This document shows, one piece after another, positions 8,963 through 16,469 of a stretch of DNA of 24,281 nucleotides. A program made the position numbers and the translations under genes. Source of the stretch: JAYSRU01 sp043720875 (lineage in GTDB: Bacteria > Bacteroidota > Bacteroidia > Flavobacteriales_D > Crocinitomicaceae); the NCBI GenBank assembly GCA_043720875.1, contig JAYSRU010000244.1, positions 1 to 24,281 of the forward strand, read 5' to 3'. Below the pieces are notes generated by a model. That model did not search any database. It had not been told where the DNA came from and saw only the letters and a list, made by a program, of their open reading frames with translations. The first letter of the stretch is position 1; each line of letters starts with the position of its first letter.

Positions 8963-8967
8963 AATTT

Positions 8968-10191
8968 TTAAAAGAATCGGCAACTTAGAATTGCTGTATC
9001 GTCTTCAAATTCACGTTCTCCTCTCCATTCGTCTAATTTAGAAAAGATAAGATTATTCATGTCTTCCATCTTAATAGGGTAGTAGTTGTGAATTAGTTTT
9101 ACAAGTCGATCGGTTTCAAACTGTTCATCCTTCTCATTATTTAGTTCAACCAAGCCATCCGTGTACATACATAACGTGGTGTTAGGGGCAAGAATTCTTT
9201 CGCCAATCGATAAAGTAGGAATGTCTTGTAGCATACCAAGTCCAATACAACCGTCGTCAAGAAATTCAGCTGTTTTGCCATTCGTGAGAATTGGGTGATT
9301 GTGGCCAGCGTTTACATAATTTATTTTACGCGTTTCGGAATTATATATTGCTACAAAAAAGGTGATAAACTTCTCGCCTTTAGAATTGTCCATTACGCGA
9401 TTATTTAATTCAGAGATCAAGAAATCTAGGTCAAAACGTTGATAATTGAAGAGCGTTCGAATTGTGGCTTGAAAGTTAGCCATTAACATTGCGGCCCCAA
9501 TTCCTTTACCGGATACATCAGCTATGCAAATGGCATATTCATTTTCTCCAAGGTAAATAAAGTCATAGTAATCACCACCAACCTCATGATGTGATTTATA
9601 TTTAGCTGAAATGTCCATATCCTGATTGGAGGGCAGTTCAGCTGGAAAGAGTAGTTTTTGTAACTCTGCAGCAAGTTCCAACTCTTTTTTCATTTTCTCT
9701 TGCTTGATACTCAATGCGGCCAGTCTTTTGTTTTCAATAGCTACAACAATTATGTTCGCCAGGGTTTGAATAAATTCCATGGTTTCGTTTTCATCCAAAC
9801 GTTGTTCTTCTAGTCCTGCAATAAGCAAATAGGCTAAGGCTTGTTTTTTATGAAGAATGGGAACAATTACATCGAATTGATGCAACGCTTTTATGGGTGA
9901 ACTTTCGATGACCGTAATCTCTCTAAACCGGAAAAGGTCAGCCTCTACGTCAAGATCTTTTATTTTTCCTTTGAAACCGATTTTCAATAAAGTATTCCAT
10001 TGCGTTTGTTTGTTGTAAAGAATAAATTTACTGATACCAAGTTGTTCGCGTAAAATAAATTCGAAAAGCATACAAATACGTTCAACAGATTGATTGCTGT
10101 TAATTGCATTCGTGATTTCAAGTAAACTGTGGAGTTTAAAATCTTTTTTAAGCAGTTGCTCATGTATGCTACTTATTGTAGATGACCTCAT
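8968..10191 (-). CDS. GAF-like and SpoIIE-type PP2C serine/threonine phosphatase
   Basis: This is a 407-residue soluble signalling phosphatase. The N-terminal part (about 15-155) is GAF-like. A charged coiled-coil linker (about 158-185) ends in the sequence AAELQKLLFP, typical of RsbU/SpoIIE proteins. The catalytic domain (about 195-407) carries the metal-binding aspartates in GGDYYD (205-210), ADVSGKG (D225), NAGHN, the sequence YTDGLVE and the C-terminal DDTAI. By family knowledge these enzymes dephosphorylate an STAS anti-anti-sigma protein, but no STAS protein, HPK kinase or partner-switch anti-sigma gene is in the window. It has no transmembrane segment, so the signal is presumably cytoplasmic. 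It is divergent from the response-regulator gene, with 216 bases between starts; the substrate is unknown. Confidence 0.9.
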   Translation of the reverse strand: MRSSTISSIHEQLLKKDFKLHSLLEITNAINSNQSVERICMLFEFILREQLGISKFILYNKQTQWNTLLKIGFKGKIKDLDVEADLFRFREITVIESSPIKALHQFDVIVPILHKKQALAYLLIAGLEEQRLDENETMEFIQTLANIIVVAIENKRLAALSIKQEKMKKELELAAELQKLLFPAELPSNQDMDISAKYKSHHEVGGDYYDFIYLGENEYAICIADVSGKGIGAAMLMANFQATIRTLFNYQRFDLDFLISELNNRVMDNSKGEKFITFFVAIYNSETRKINYVNAGHNHPILTNGKTAEFLDDGCIGLGMLQDIPTLSIGERILAPNTTLCMYTDGLVELNNEKDEQFETDRLVKLIHNYYPIKMEDMNNLIFSKLDEWRGEREFEDDTAILSCRFF

Positions 10192-10354
10192 TTTACTTAG
10201 CTGTATAGATTACGAAGTTACGTTTTTGTTCAGGCTGTTTTTTGAAGCTCACGTGTAGTTATCATTGCGGTTGTGTTCATATCGTTAAGCGCTGGTAGTT
10301 TGAAATTATTTTGTAAATATTATGTTGAAAAGAATGGATAATAAAATCGAAATC

Positions 10355-10387
10355 TTGAAGAATATTTGAATTCTGTGTGTATCTTTG
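10355..10387 (+). promoter_or_regulatory. Probable promoter of the response-regulator gene
   Basis: TTG (10355-10357) is followed after 22 bases by TATCTTTG (10380-10387), a full match to TAnnTTTG with spacing at the upper end of the reported range. The leader to the ATG at 10408 would be about 15 bases. Confidence 0.55.
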
Positions 10388-10407
10388 CGAAGAATGATTC
10401 TAAATAG

Positions 10408-11097
10408 ATGAAGGCAATGAAGTTGATAATAGCAGACAGTAATGAGTTGGTGAGAATAGGGTTAACTACGCTGTTTAAATTGCAAACTGATATAGAAGTT
10501 ATTGCTGAATCAACTACTGGGAAAGATTTGATAGATCAAGTCAAATGTTTTCCACCAGACATTATTTTACTGGATTACACAACTAAGGGTTTTGAAATTG
10601 ACATTATCCCTAAAATATTTAAGGTTAATCCTTCCATTCAAATAGTTTCAATCACAAACGACCCAACAGCTCAAAGTATTATACATGCCTTGCGTGCTGG
10701 TGTGCGTAGTTGTGTAAAAAAAGATTGTGATTTAGGCGAAATTATGGATGCTGTCAAAGAAACTTTTGCAGGCAATGCATTTTTTTGTGGCGAAATTGTA
10801 AACACCATTCGCAAGTCTAATATCAACATTGACAACCTAGATTTGGGTGATTTTTCATGCGAACCAATTATTCTTTCTGAAAGAGAATTGGAAATCGCGA
10901 AATGGATCGCGGAAGGGTCTACAAATCAAGAAATCGCTGAAGCTTTATTTTTGAGCGCTCATACGGTTAACACGCATCGCAAGAATTTGATGGCAAAGTT
11001 AGGTGTAAAGAATACGGCAGGTATTGTTCTGTATGCGGTCAAGATGAATTTGGTGAGTCCTAATAAATTCCTTTTTGCACAGGAAACTTCTGCTTAA
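10408..11097 (+). CDS. NarL/FixJ-family response regulator (REC plus LuxR HTH)
   Basis: The product is a 229-residue DNA-binding response regulator. The receiver domain spans about 4-125, with the likely phospho-acceptor D56 in ILLDYT, the conserved Thr/Ser at T83 and the conserved Lys at K105. The acidic pocket reads ADSNE (9-13), so only one of the usual adjacent acids (D10) is present and the second is Ser11. The LuxR-type helix-turn-helix is at about 160-225 (LSERELEIAKWIAEGSTNQEIA, with AHTVNTHRKNLMAKLGV as the recognition part). An alternative ATG three codons downstream gives the more usual N terminus MKLIIAD. No histidine kinase is adjacent, so this is an orphan regulator. It is divergent from the SpoIIE phosphatase; a functional link is possible but not shown. 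Confidence 0.9.
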   Translation: MKAMKLIIADSNELVRIGLTTLFKLQTDIEVIAESTTGKDLIDQVKCFPPDIILLDYTTKGFEIDIIPKIFKVNPSIQIVSITNDPTAQSIIHALRAGVRSCVKKDCDLGEIMDAVKETFAGNAFFCGEIVNTIRKSNINIDNLDLGDFSCEPIILSERELEIAKWIAEGSTNQEIAEALFLSAHTVNTHRKNLMAKLGVKNTAGIVLYAVKMNLVSPNKFLFAQETSA

Positions 11098-11181
11098 TTT
11101 AGGGTATTTTGTTTTTATGCTAGTTTATCTGAACTTTTGATTTACTTTGTTGTATAAGTTCGAGTTCTAAATTAAATTAAA

Positions 11182-12357
11182 ATGAAACGTTTTTTCATTA
11201 CCTCTTTAATCTCATGCTTCGGCTCAAGTTGTTTTACTCAAATAAACAATACTGTGCCTAGTTCTAATGGCTTTCCGGTTTCAACAAATAGTAATGCTCC
11301 CACTACAATTGAAGTGGAGGGTAAGAATGAAGAAACAGAGAAAGATTTACAATTAACTGATTCGAAAAAAGATGTGTCAACCAAGCAGAATAAGCAAGTT
11401 CAAACTGGCTTGTTTAATGGTTCAGTTTCGAAAAGCAAGAGTTCGCCGTATTCAAGATCGTTGAATGATGCAGATCAGGAAGCACTTGACGTTAAATACC
11501 AAAAGCTTAATAGTGTTCCGGTATTCGAACAAACATATGAATCTAGATGTGAATTAGTTAAATCCGAATTTATATTAGAGCGCTATAATTGCAAATTGCT
11601 ACCACAAATGATTGGCTTGAAAAAAAATAGCACGGATCTAAATTTGAACACATTGATTTGCGCCGCTGCTGTAATAATTGATTCTAACGCGTTGATCATT
11701 AGTGAGCTGAAAGACTTAAAAGCTAATAATTATTTAACCGAGTCTCAAGTTAATTTTGCGAGCGACGTTTTAGAATCTGTGGATCAAGACGGAGTTTTAA
11801 TAACACATGCCTTTTCGGATACGTATAGTGTTTTGTATGATCAACGGGTTAATATGCATCGCCAAGATGTTAAAATAGTTTGTTTAGATTTTTTAATTAA
11901 CCCTGAGTATTCAGCAAAAATTAATTCATCACTTTTAAAAATCCCAATGTCGCATTTTTCAGATACGGCACTGTCAAATGCCACTTTTTTTAATGAGAAA
12001 GTAGATACCTTTTACTTTGAACGATTGATGGAATTGAACAAGGATAAAAAATTATTTATAGCATCCACCTTGCCCAAAGAATATATTCTGTCAAGTAAGC
12101 AAGAATTACTTTGGTCAGGCTTAGTGATGACTAATTTTGCTTCCATTTACACAGAACCGTTAATGTTGGAATATTTATGGGAGTCAAAAATGAATAAAAG
12201 AGTACTCGGGACTACCAATTTATCACCTTACGCAAAAAATTACTTAAGTACTTTAATCATTCTTGAAACCTATTACGATGAAATTAAAAATGATAAAAAG
12301 AAGAAAGAAGTGCAACTAAAGATAAAGCAACTGAAAAAAACCTTTGATTTAAAATAG
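11182..12357 (+). CDS. Secreted protein of unknown function, upstream of an ECF sigma factor
   Basis: The product is 391 residues and I do not recognise its family. Residues 1-20 look like an export signal (basic start, hydrophobic core, CFTQ). A lipobox reading SSC at 15-17 is a less likely alternative. Residues about 20-90 are low-complexity, rich in Ser, Asn, Thr, Lys and Gln, and probably disordered. From about 90 to the end it looks folded, with cysteines in ESRCELVKSE, RYNCKLLPQ and LNTLICAAAV. The C terminus is very lysine-rich. It ends three bases before the sigma-factor gene, so the two are probably co-transcribed. The protein may be an envelope component of the same regulatory circuit, or an unrelated exported protein. 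Confidence 0.65.
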   Translation: MKRFFITSLISCFGSSCFTQINNTVPSSNGFPVSTNSNAPTTIEVEGKNEETEKDLQLTDSKKDVSTKQNKQVQTGLFNGSVSKSKSSPYSRSLNDADQEALDVKYQKLNSVPVFEQTYESRCELVKSEFILERYNCKLLPQMIGLKKNSTDLNLNTLICAAAVIIDSNALIISELKDLKANNYLTESQVNFASDVLESVDQDGVLITHAFSDTYSVLYDQRVNMHRQDVKIVCLDFLINPEYSAKINSSLLKIPMSHFSDTALSNATFFNEKVDTFYFERLMELNKDKKLFIASTLPKEYILSSKQELLWSGLVMTNFASIYTEPLMLEYLWESKMNKRVLGTTNLSPYAKNYLSTLIILETYYDEIKNDKKKKEVQLKIKQLKKTFDLK

Positions 12358-12360
12358 TGA

Positions 12361-12951
12361 ATGAGTTGGTTTAGCATTACATACAAAGATCAAGCAGATG
12401 AGAAATTGGTAGATTTATTTACCAATGGAGATAAGCGTGCTTTTGATGAGCTGTACGAACGGTATGTGCATATGTTGACACGATATTTTAGAAAAATGTT
12501 ATGGAATGACTTTGAAAAAGCAGAAGATTTGGCGCATGACTTTTTTGCCAAATTGATCAAGAAAACTGAATTATTTGATACTTCTCGAAATTTCAAAACT
12601 TGGATGTTCTCAGTGGCAAGTAATACGTGTAAAAATGAATATAAAAAGCACGAAGTCCGAAGACCAATAGTTAAAGGGTACGATTTTGCACTCAACGTGA
12701 GCGATTCAAAGGTTTCGGTCTTAAATGAGGTTAGTGATGCTTTTTTTGCAGAGGCTTTTGATGTAGCGATTAACGAAATGGATGAAAAACATAAAAGTGT
12801 ATTCTGTTTAAGACATTTTGAAGATTTATCAATGAAGGAAATTGCAGAAGTATTGAACATGAATGAAGGAACAGTAAAATCACGGTTGTTTTATGCAACC
12901 AAACAACTGGCGGAAGTATTAAAAGAATTTGATCCCAAACTTACAAGATAA
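12361..12951 (+). CDS. ECF-family RNA polymerase sigma factor
   Basis: This is a 196-residue sigma-70 factor with only regions 2 and 4, the ECF architecture. Region 2 (about 22-95) includes FDELYERYVHML, the acidic AEDLAHDFFAKLIKK and the -10-recognition segment FKTWMFSVASNTCKNEYKK. Region 4 (about 135-188) has the helix-turn-helix LSMKEIAEVLNMNEGTVKSR. Its stop codon overlaps the ATG of the next gene (TAATG, sharing one A), which implies translational coupling. Such factors are normally held inactive by a cognate membrane anti-sigma factor, and the coupled downstream protein is the positional candidate. The regulon cannot be read from the sequence. Confidence 0.92.
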   Translation: MSWFSITYKDQADEKLVDLFTNGDKRAFDELYERYVHMLTRYFRKMLWNDFEKAEDLAHDFFAKLIKKTELFDTSRNFKTWMFSVASNTCKNEYKKHEVRRPIVKGYDFALNVSDSKVSVLNEVSDAFFAEAFDVAINEMDEKHKSVFCLRHFEDLSMKEIAEVLNMNEGTVKSRLFYATKQLAEVLKEFDPKLTR

Positions 12952-13739
12952 TGGAAGCAAGGTTAATAAATATATTAAAAACAACTAAGTATGCTGAGCT
13001 TAATGCTTCAGATAGCGCTTATGTTGGGCAATGCGTTGAAGATGAACAAGGTTTTGACGCGTTGCAAAAAATGGTTGCTGGTAATGTGCTTAGTGCTTAT
13101 GACGTGCGTTCAACGAAGGCTAAAAAAGCAGAATTGGATAGACAATTTTCTCAAACGTATGGTGCAGGAGGGAAGTCGATTGCATTATGGAGAACCAATA
13201 CTTCATTTTATTTACAGCCGATTCTTTGGGGAGCAGCAGCTTGCTTGGCCTTAGTTTTGGTTCGCGTGAATGTTGATTTTTCAGAAAATCAAGTAGCTAA
13301 AAATGAAGAGGTGAAGCAAGAAGTGATTACCAGTCCTGCGAAACCGCAAATTGAAAAACCTGTTACCGAAATTGTGGCATCAGAAAAGCCAATGATATCA
13401 AGTAGAACGAATAGCAAAATTCAAGATAAGTTTAGCGCTAAAAAGAAAACTGTTTCCTTGGATAAATTATTAGAGTCAACTGTTGCTGCCGGTAGCGTGA
13501 ATGCTGAAGCAATGGATCAAATCAATTCAGCGGGTGCTGCAGCTCCCTTAGATTTAGCAACCACAGTTACGAATGTTGCTCCGGCTACAAATATCATAAA
13601 CGATAGGGTGGCGGTAAGCCAGGTAACGAACGCTAAAAAGACAAATTTAAAAGATAGCCAAAAACCTCTCGTAAAAACAAAGCGCCTCATTCGTGTAAAT
13701 GTGAATGACGGTTTGTATTACATGGAAGTAGGATATTGA
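12951..13739 (+). CDS. Single-span membrane protein, putative sigma-factor regulator
   Basis: This is a 262-residue protein of unrecognised family. The first 85 residues are hydrophilic and probably cytoplasmic. One hydrophobic span lies at about 87-105 (YLQPILWGAAACLALVLV). The remaining 155 residues are Ala, Lys, Val and Thr rich and presumably periplasmic, ending NDGLYYMEVGY. This topology, the one-base overlap with the ECF sigma gene and the single span are what an anti-sigma factor would show. However, the N-terminal part lacks the HxxxCxxC zinc motif of common anti-sigma domains, so the role is inferred from position. The start is set by the TAATG overlap. The next gene is 98 bases away and has its own promoter element, so the operon probably ends here. 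Confidence 0.65.
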   Translation: MEARLINILKTTKYAELNASDSAYVGQCVEDEQGFDALQKMVAGNVLSAYDVRSTKAKKAELDRQFSQTYGAGGKSIALWRTNTSFYLQPILWGAAACLALVLVRVNVDFSENQVAKNEEVKQEVITSPAKPQIEKPVTEIVASEKPMISSRTNSKIQDKFSAKKKTVSLDKLLESTVAAGSVNAEAMDQINSAGAAAPLDLATTVTNVAPATNIINDRVAVSQVTNAKKTNLKDSQKPLVKTKRLIRVNVNDGLYYMEVGY

Positions 13740-13802
13740 TCTAGATTCAAGAAAGTGTTACGTTTGATGCAGACTACTTATGGTTATGTGCTAATTAAGT
13801 TT

Positions 13803-13810
13803 TATCTTTG
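13803..13810 (+). promoter_or_regulatory. -7 promoter element of the aldolase gene
   Basis: TATCTTTG is an exact TAnnTTTG match 27 bases before the ATG at 13838. No clear TTG is visible at -33. Confidence 0.5.
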
Positions 13811-13837
13811 ACGACCTATTAATTTTAAGTAAATAGA

Positions 13838-14905
13838 ATGTCACATAACATAAAGTCAGGAGTAGCAACAGGATCAGAAGTGCAAGCGATTTTTGCATAC
13901 GCTAAGGAAAAAGGGTTTGCATTGCCCGCAATTAACGTCACTAGCTCAAGCACTGTTAATGGTGTTATTGAAACCGCAGCACGACTAAACGCTCCAGCCA
14001 TTATACAGTTTTCTAATGGTGGATGCCAGTTTTTTGCAGGAAAGGCATTATCAAATGAGAATGAAAAAGCAACTATTCTTGGAGGAGTTTCCGGTGCAAA
14101 GCATGTGCATACGTTGGCAGAAGCTTATGGTTCGACTATCATTTTACATACAGATCATTGCGCTAAAAAACTTTTGCCTTGGATTGATGGTTTATTGACT
14201 GCTGGAGAAGAGTTTTTTGCATTACACGGAAAACCGTTGTATTCTTCACACATGATAGATCTTTCAGAAGAACCAATTGAAGAAAATATTGAATTGTGTA
14301 AAAAGTATTTAGCACGCATGTCAAAAATCGGAATGACACTTGAAATTGAACTAGGGATAACTGGAGGGGAAGAAGATGGTGTTGATAATTCTGATGTCGA
14401 TAGCTCTAAACTTTACACGCAACCAGCTGAAGTTGCTTATGCTTATGAGGAGTTAATGAAGATTAGCCCGAATTTCACAATAGCTGCAGCATTTGGAAAT
14501 GTGCACGGTGTTTATAAGCCAGGTAATGTTAAGTTAACGCCAAAAATCTTAAAGAATTCGCAAGAATTCGTTCAAGCAAAATTTAATACTGCACCTAATC
14601 CAGTTGATTTTGTTTTTCACGGTGGTTCAGGTTCAACAATCGAAGAGATTAGAGAAGCAATAGGCTATGGCGTCATCAAAATGAATTTAGATACAGATTT
14701 ACAGTTTGCTTTTACGGAAGGGGTGCGTGACTATGTAGTGAAAAATGTCGAATACCTTAAAACCCAAATTGGAAATCCAGAAGGATCTGATTTGCCAAAT
14801 AAAAAGTATTACGATCCGAGGAAATGGATGCGTGAAGGTGAGCTTACTTTTAATGCTAGGTTAGAACAGGCGTTCAGGGACCTTAATAACATTAATACGC
14901 TTTAG
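13838..14905 (+). CDS. fbaA: Class II fructose-bisphosphate aldolase
   Basis: The enzyme reversibly cleaves fructose 1,6-bisphosphate to dihydroxyacetone phosphate and glyceraldehyde 3-phosphate in glycolysis and gluconeogenesis. The 355-residue protein is of the class IIA (E. coli FbaA-like) type. The zinc ligands are visible as H107 in HTDHCAKK (104-111), H223 in GNVHGVYKPGN and H261 in VFHGGSGST. The catalytic aspartate is D106. The acidic loop ELGITGGEEDGVD and the phosphate-binding sequences HGGSGST and KMNLDTDLQFAF are intact. Length and motif positions match the family closely. A -7 element lies upstream. The next gene, accD, begins 76 bases downstream, so the two could share a transcript. 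Confidence 0.97.
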   Translation: MSHNIKSGVATGSEVQAIFAYAKEKGFALPAINVTSSSTVNGVIETAARLNAPAIIQFSNGGCQFFAGKALSNENEKATILGGVSGAKHVHTLAEAYGSTIILHTDHCAKKLLPWIDGLLTAGEEFFALHGKPLYSSHMIDLSEEPIEENIELCKKYLARMSKIGMTLEIELGITGGEEDGVDNSDVDSSKLYTQPAEVAYAYEELMKISPNFTIAAAFGNVHGVYKPGNVKLTPKILKNSQEFVQAKFNTAPNPVDFVFHGGSGSTIEEIREAIGYGVIKMNLDTDLQFAFTEGVRDYVVKNVEYLKTQIGNPEGSDLPNKKYYDPRKWMREGELTFNARLEQAFRDLNNINTL

Positions 14906-14981
14906 TATTAGATTGTCTCACCAATTTTTGGATTGTGTGGGAGTAGATTTAATTAGTGATAATTGATATAATAGAAAAAAC

Positions 14982-15827
14982 ATGAGTTGGTTTAAAAGAG
15001 ATAAAGAAGGGATTACAACAACAACCACTGAGAAGGCGGAAACACCTGAAGGTTTATGGAAAAATTGTTCTAATTGTAAAACTTTATTTAGAACAGAAGA
15101 ATATGCAAAGTTACATTTTGTGTGTGACAGGTGTTCGCACCACGAGCGTGTTGGTTCGGAGGAATATTTCCAAGTATTATTTGATGACGGAAAATATACA
15201 GAATTGGATGAGAATTTAACTTCTGGCGACCCTTTACATTTTGAAGACACCAAAAAATATACAGATAGAATCAAGGCTACACAAAAGTCTACGGGCTTGA
15301 CAGATGCCGTGCGAACAGCGTATGGAAAAATGTCTGGTGAAAACTTTGTAGTAGCAGCAATGGATTTTGCTTTTGTTGGAGGATCTATGGGTTCTGTAAT
15401 GGGGGAAAAAATTGCACGTGCAATAGATAAAGCTATGGCCTTGGATGCTCCGTTTATGATTATTTCAAAATCTGGTGGGGCAAGAATGATGGAAGCTGGG
15501 TTTTCGTTAATGCAAATGGCTAAAGTTTCAGGTAAACTTGGTCAATTGGCTGAAAAACAATTGCCGTACATCTCATTCTTAACGGATCCAACTACGGGTG
15601 GAGTTACGGCTTCTTTTGCCATGTTAGGAGATCTTAATATCGCGGAACCGAAAGCATTGATTGCTTTTGCAGGACCTCGTGTAGTTAAAGAAACAATTGG
15701 GCGTGATTTACCAGAAGGATTCCAAACATCTGAATTTTTATTAGAGCATGGTTTCTTAGATTACATCGTTGATCGTAACGAGTTGAAAGAAAAACTTTCG
15801 GCAAGTTTGAAAATGATGAAGAAGTAA
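14982..15827 (+). CDS. accD: Acetyl-CoA carboxylase carboxyltransferase subunit beta
   Basis: AccD forms the carboxyltransferase with AccA and transfers carboxyl from carboxybiotin to acetyl-CoA, giving malonyl-CoA, the first committed step of fatty-acid synthesis. The 281-residue protein has the four-cysteine zinc ribbon (C29, C32, C48, C51) and the crotonase-like core: SKSGGARMMEAGFSLMQM, then PTTGGVTASFAMLGD, then FAGPRVVKETIGRDLPEGFQ. The length is typical. The N-terminal 20 residues are Thr and Lys rich and variable. accA and the biotin carrier genes are not in the window, so the subunits are encoded apart, as in many bacteria. Confidence 0.97.
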   Translation: MSWFKRDKEGITTTTTEKAETPEGLWKNCSNCKTLFRTEEYAKLHFVCDRCSHHERVGSEEYFQVLFDDGKYTELDENLTSGDPLHFEDTKKYTDRIKATQKSTGLTDAVRTAYGKMSGENFVVAAMDFAFVGGSMGSVMGEKIARAIDKAMALDAPFMIISKSGGARMMEAGFSLMQMAKVSGKLGQLAEKQLPYISFLTDPTTGGVTASFAMLGDLNIAEPKALIAFAGPRVVKETIGRDLPEGFQTSEFLLEHGFLDYIVDRNELKEKLSASLKMMKK

Positions 15828-15881
15828 AGCGCTAGAACTAAACTAATTTCAGCAAAACGTTACACGTAGAGATAAAATACC

Positions 15882-15889
15882 TATCTTTG
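15882..15889 (+). promoter_or_regulatory. -7 promoter element of rpsO
   Basis: TATCTTTG exactly matches TAnnTTTG, 46 bases before the rpsO ATG. The implied leader is about 40 bases and contains two small inverted repeats at 15895-15905 and 15910-15920. Confidence 0.6.
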
Positions 15890-15935
15890 CAACCGCCAAA
15901 GTGGCACACATGATAATCATTTAAATAATATTAAA

Positions 15936-16205
15936 ATGTATTTAGCACCAGAGAAAAAAGCAGAGATCTTCGCAAAACACGGAGGAGACGCTAAAAACAC
16001 AGGTTCAACAGAAGGACAAATCGCTTTGTTTACTTACAGAATCGCACACCTTACAGGTCACTTAAAGAAAAACCGTAAAGATTTCGGAACGCAACGTTCA
16101 CTTCAACTTTTGGTTGGAAAAAGAAGATCTTTTTTAGATTATTTGAAAAGAAAAGAGATTTCTCGTTATAGAGCAATCGTTAAAGAACTTGGTTTACGTC
16201 GTTAA
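15936..16205 (+). CDS. rpsO: 30S ribosomal protein S15
   Basis: S15 is a primary-binding protein of the small subunit that contacts 16S rRNA helices in the central domain and nucleates platform assembly. The 89-residue length is the family norm. Conserved stretches are intact: the HGGDAKNTGSTEGQIALFTYRI segment, LTGHLKKNRKDFGTQRSLQLLVGKRR and the C-terminal RYRAIVKELGLRR. Codons are strongly biased (CGT, AAA, GGA), as expected for a ribosomal protein. It is followed by an intrinsic terminator and then by pnp on the same strand, the widely conserved rpsO-pnp order. Confidence 0.98.
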   Translation: MYLAPEKKAEIFAKHGGDAKNTGSTEGQIALFTYRIAHLTGHLKKNRKDFGTQRSLQLLVGKRRSFLDYLKRKEISRYRAIVKELGLRR

Positions 16206-16227
16206 GATTAAATCAAAATAGAATTGC

Positions 16228-16266
16228 AAAAGGTACACGGTTTTAAATCGATGTACCTTTTTTGGT
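16228..16266 (+). terminator. Intrinsic terminator after rpsO
   Basis: AAAAGGTACA (16228-16237) pairs with TGTACCTTTT (16252-16261) around a 14-base loop and runs into a T-tract. It would uncouple most rpsO transcription from pnp. Confidence 0.8.
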
Positions 16267-16269
16267 TAA

Positions 16270-16469
16270 AAAAATTCCAAAATATTGGAAGTAATGCACA
16301 GAAATAGTGCACATAGAAAGTGAAATTTTATTTTAAAATTCAAGTTCGAGGCATTTTCGAGAAACAAAAGCGGAGTTGACTCTTGTCAATGAGCATGTTG
16401 CGGCGAGGAAATAACGAGGAAATTGATTTGTTAAAATAAATTTAAAAATAGTAATAAAATAAACAAACA
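16270..16469 (+). promoter_or_regulatory. Repeat-rich leader region upstream of pnp
   Basis: These 200 non-coding bases contain several short symmetric elements. TTCCAA-AATA-TTGGAA is at 16275-16290. TGCACA occurs twice (16295-16300, 16308-16313). AATTTTA-TTT-TAAAATT is at 16324-16340. TTGAC-TCTT-GTCAA is at 16376-16389. CGAGGAAAT occurs twice, 11 bases apart (16404-16412, 16415-16423). A very A-rich stretch follows to the ATG. I find no clean TAnnTTTG element; TTGATTTG at 16423-16430 is only a weak match. PNPase leaders are known autoregulatory targets in enterobacteria; a similar role here is inference. Confidence 0.4.

Noticed and set aside
11140..11149. TTACTTTG as a -7 element for the sigma operon
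   Set aside because: It misses the conserved A of TAnnTTTG, and I found no matching -33 element at the right distance.
12390..12860. Antisense open frame of 156 codons over the sigma-factor gene
   Set aside because: It is the reverse frame of a clear ECF sigma gene, Ser/Lys-rich without domain features, and has no promoter element of its own.
12951..13739. Confident anti-sigma factor assignment
   Set aside because: Position and topology fit, but no known anti-sigma motif is visible, so it is reported only as a putative regulator.
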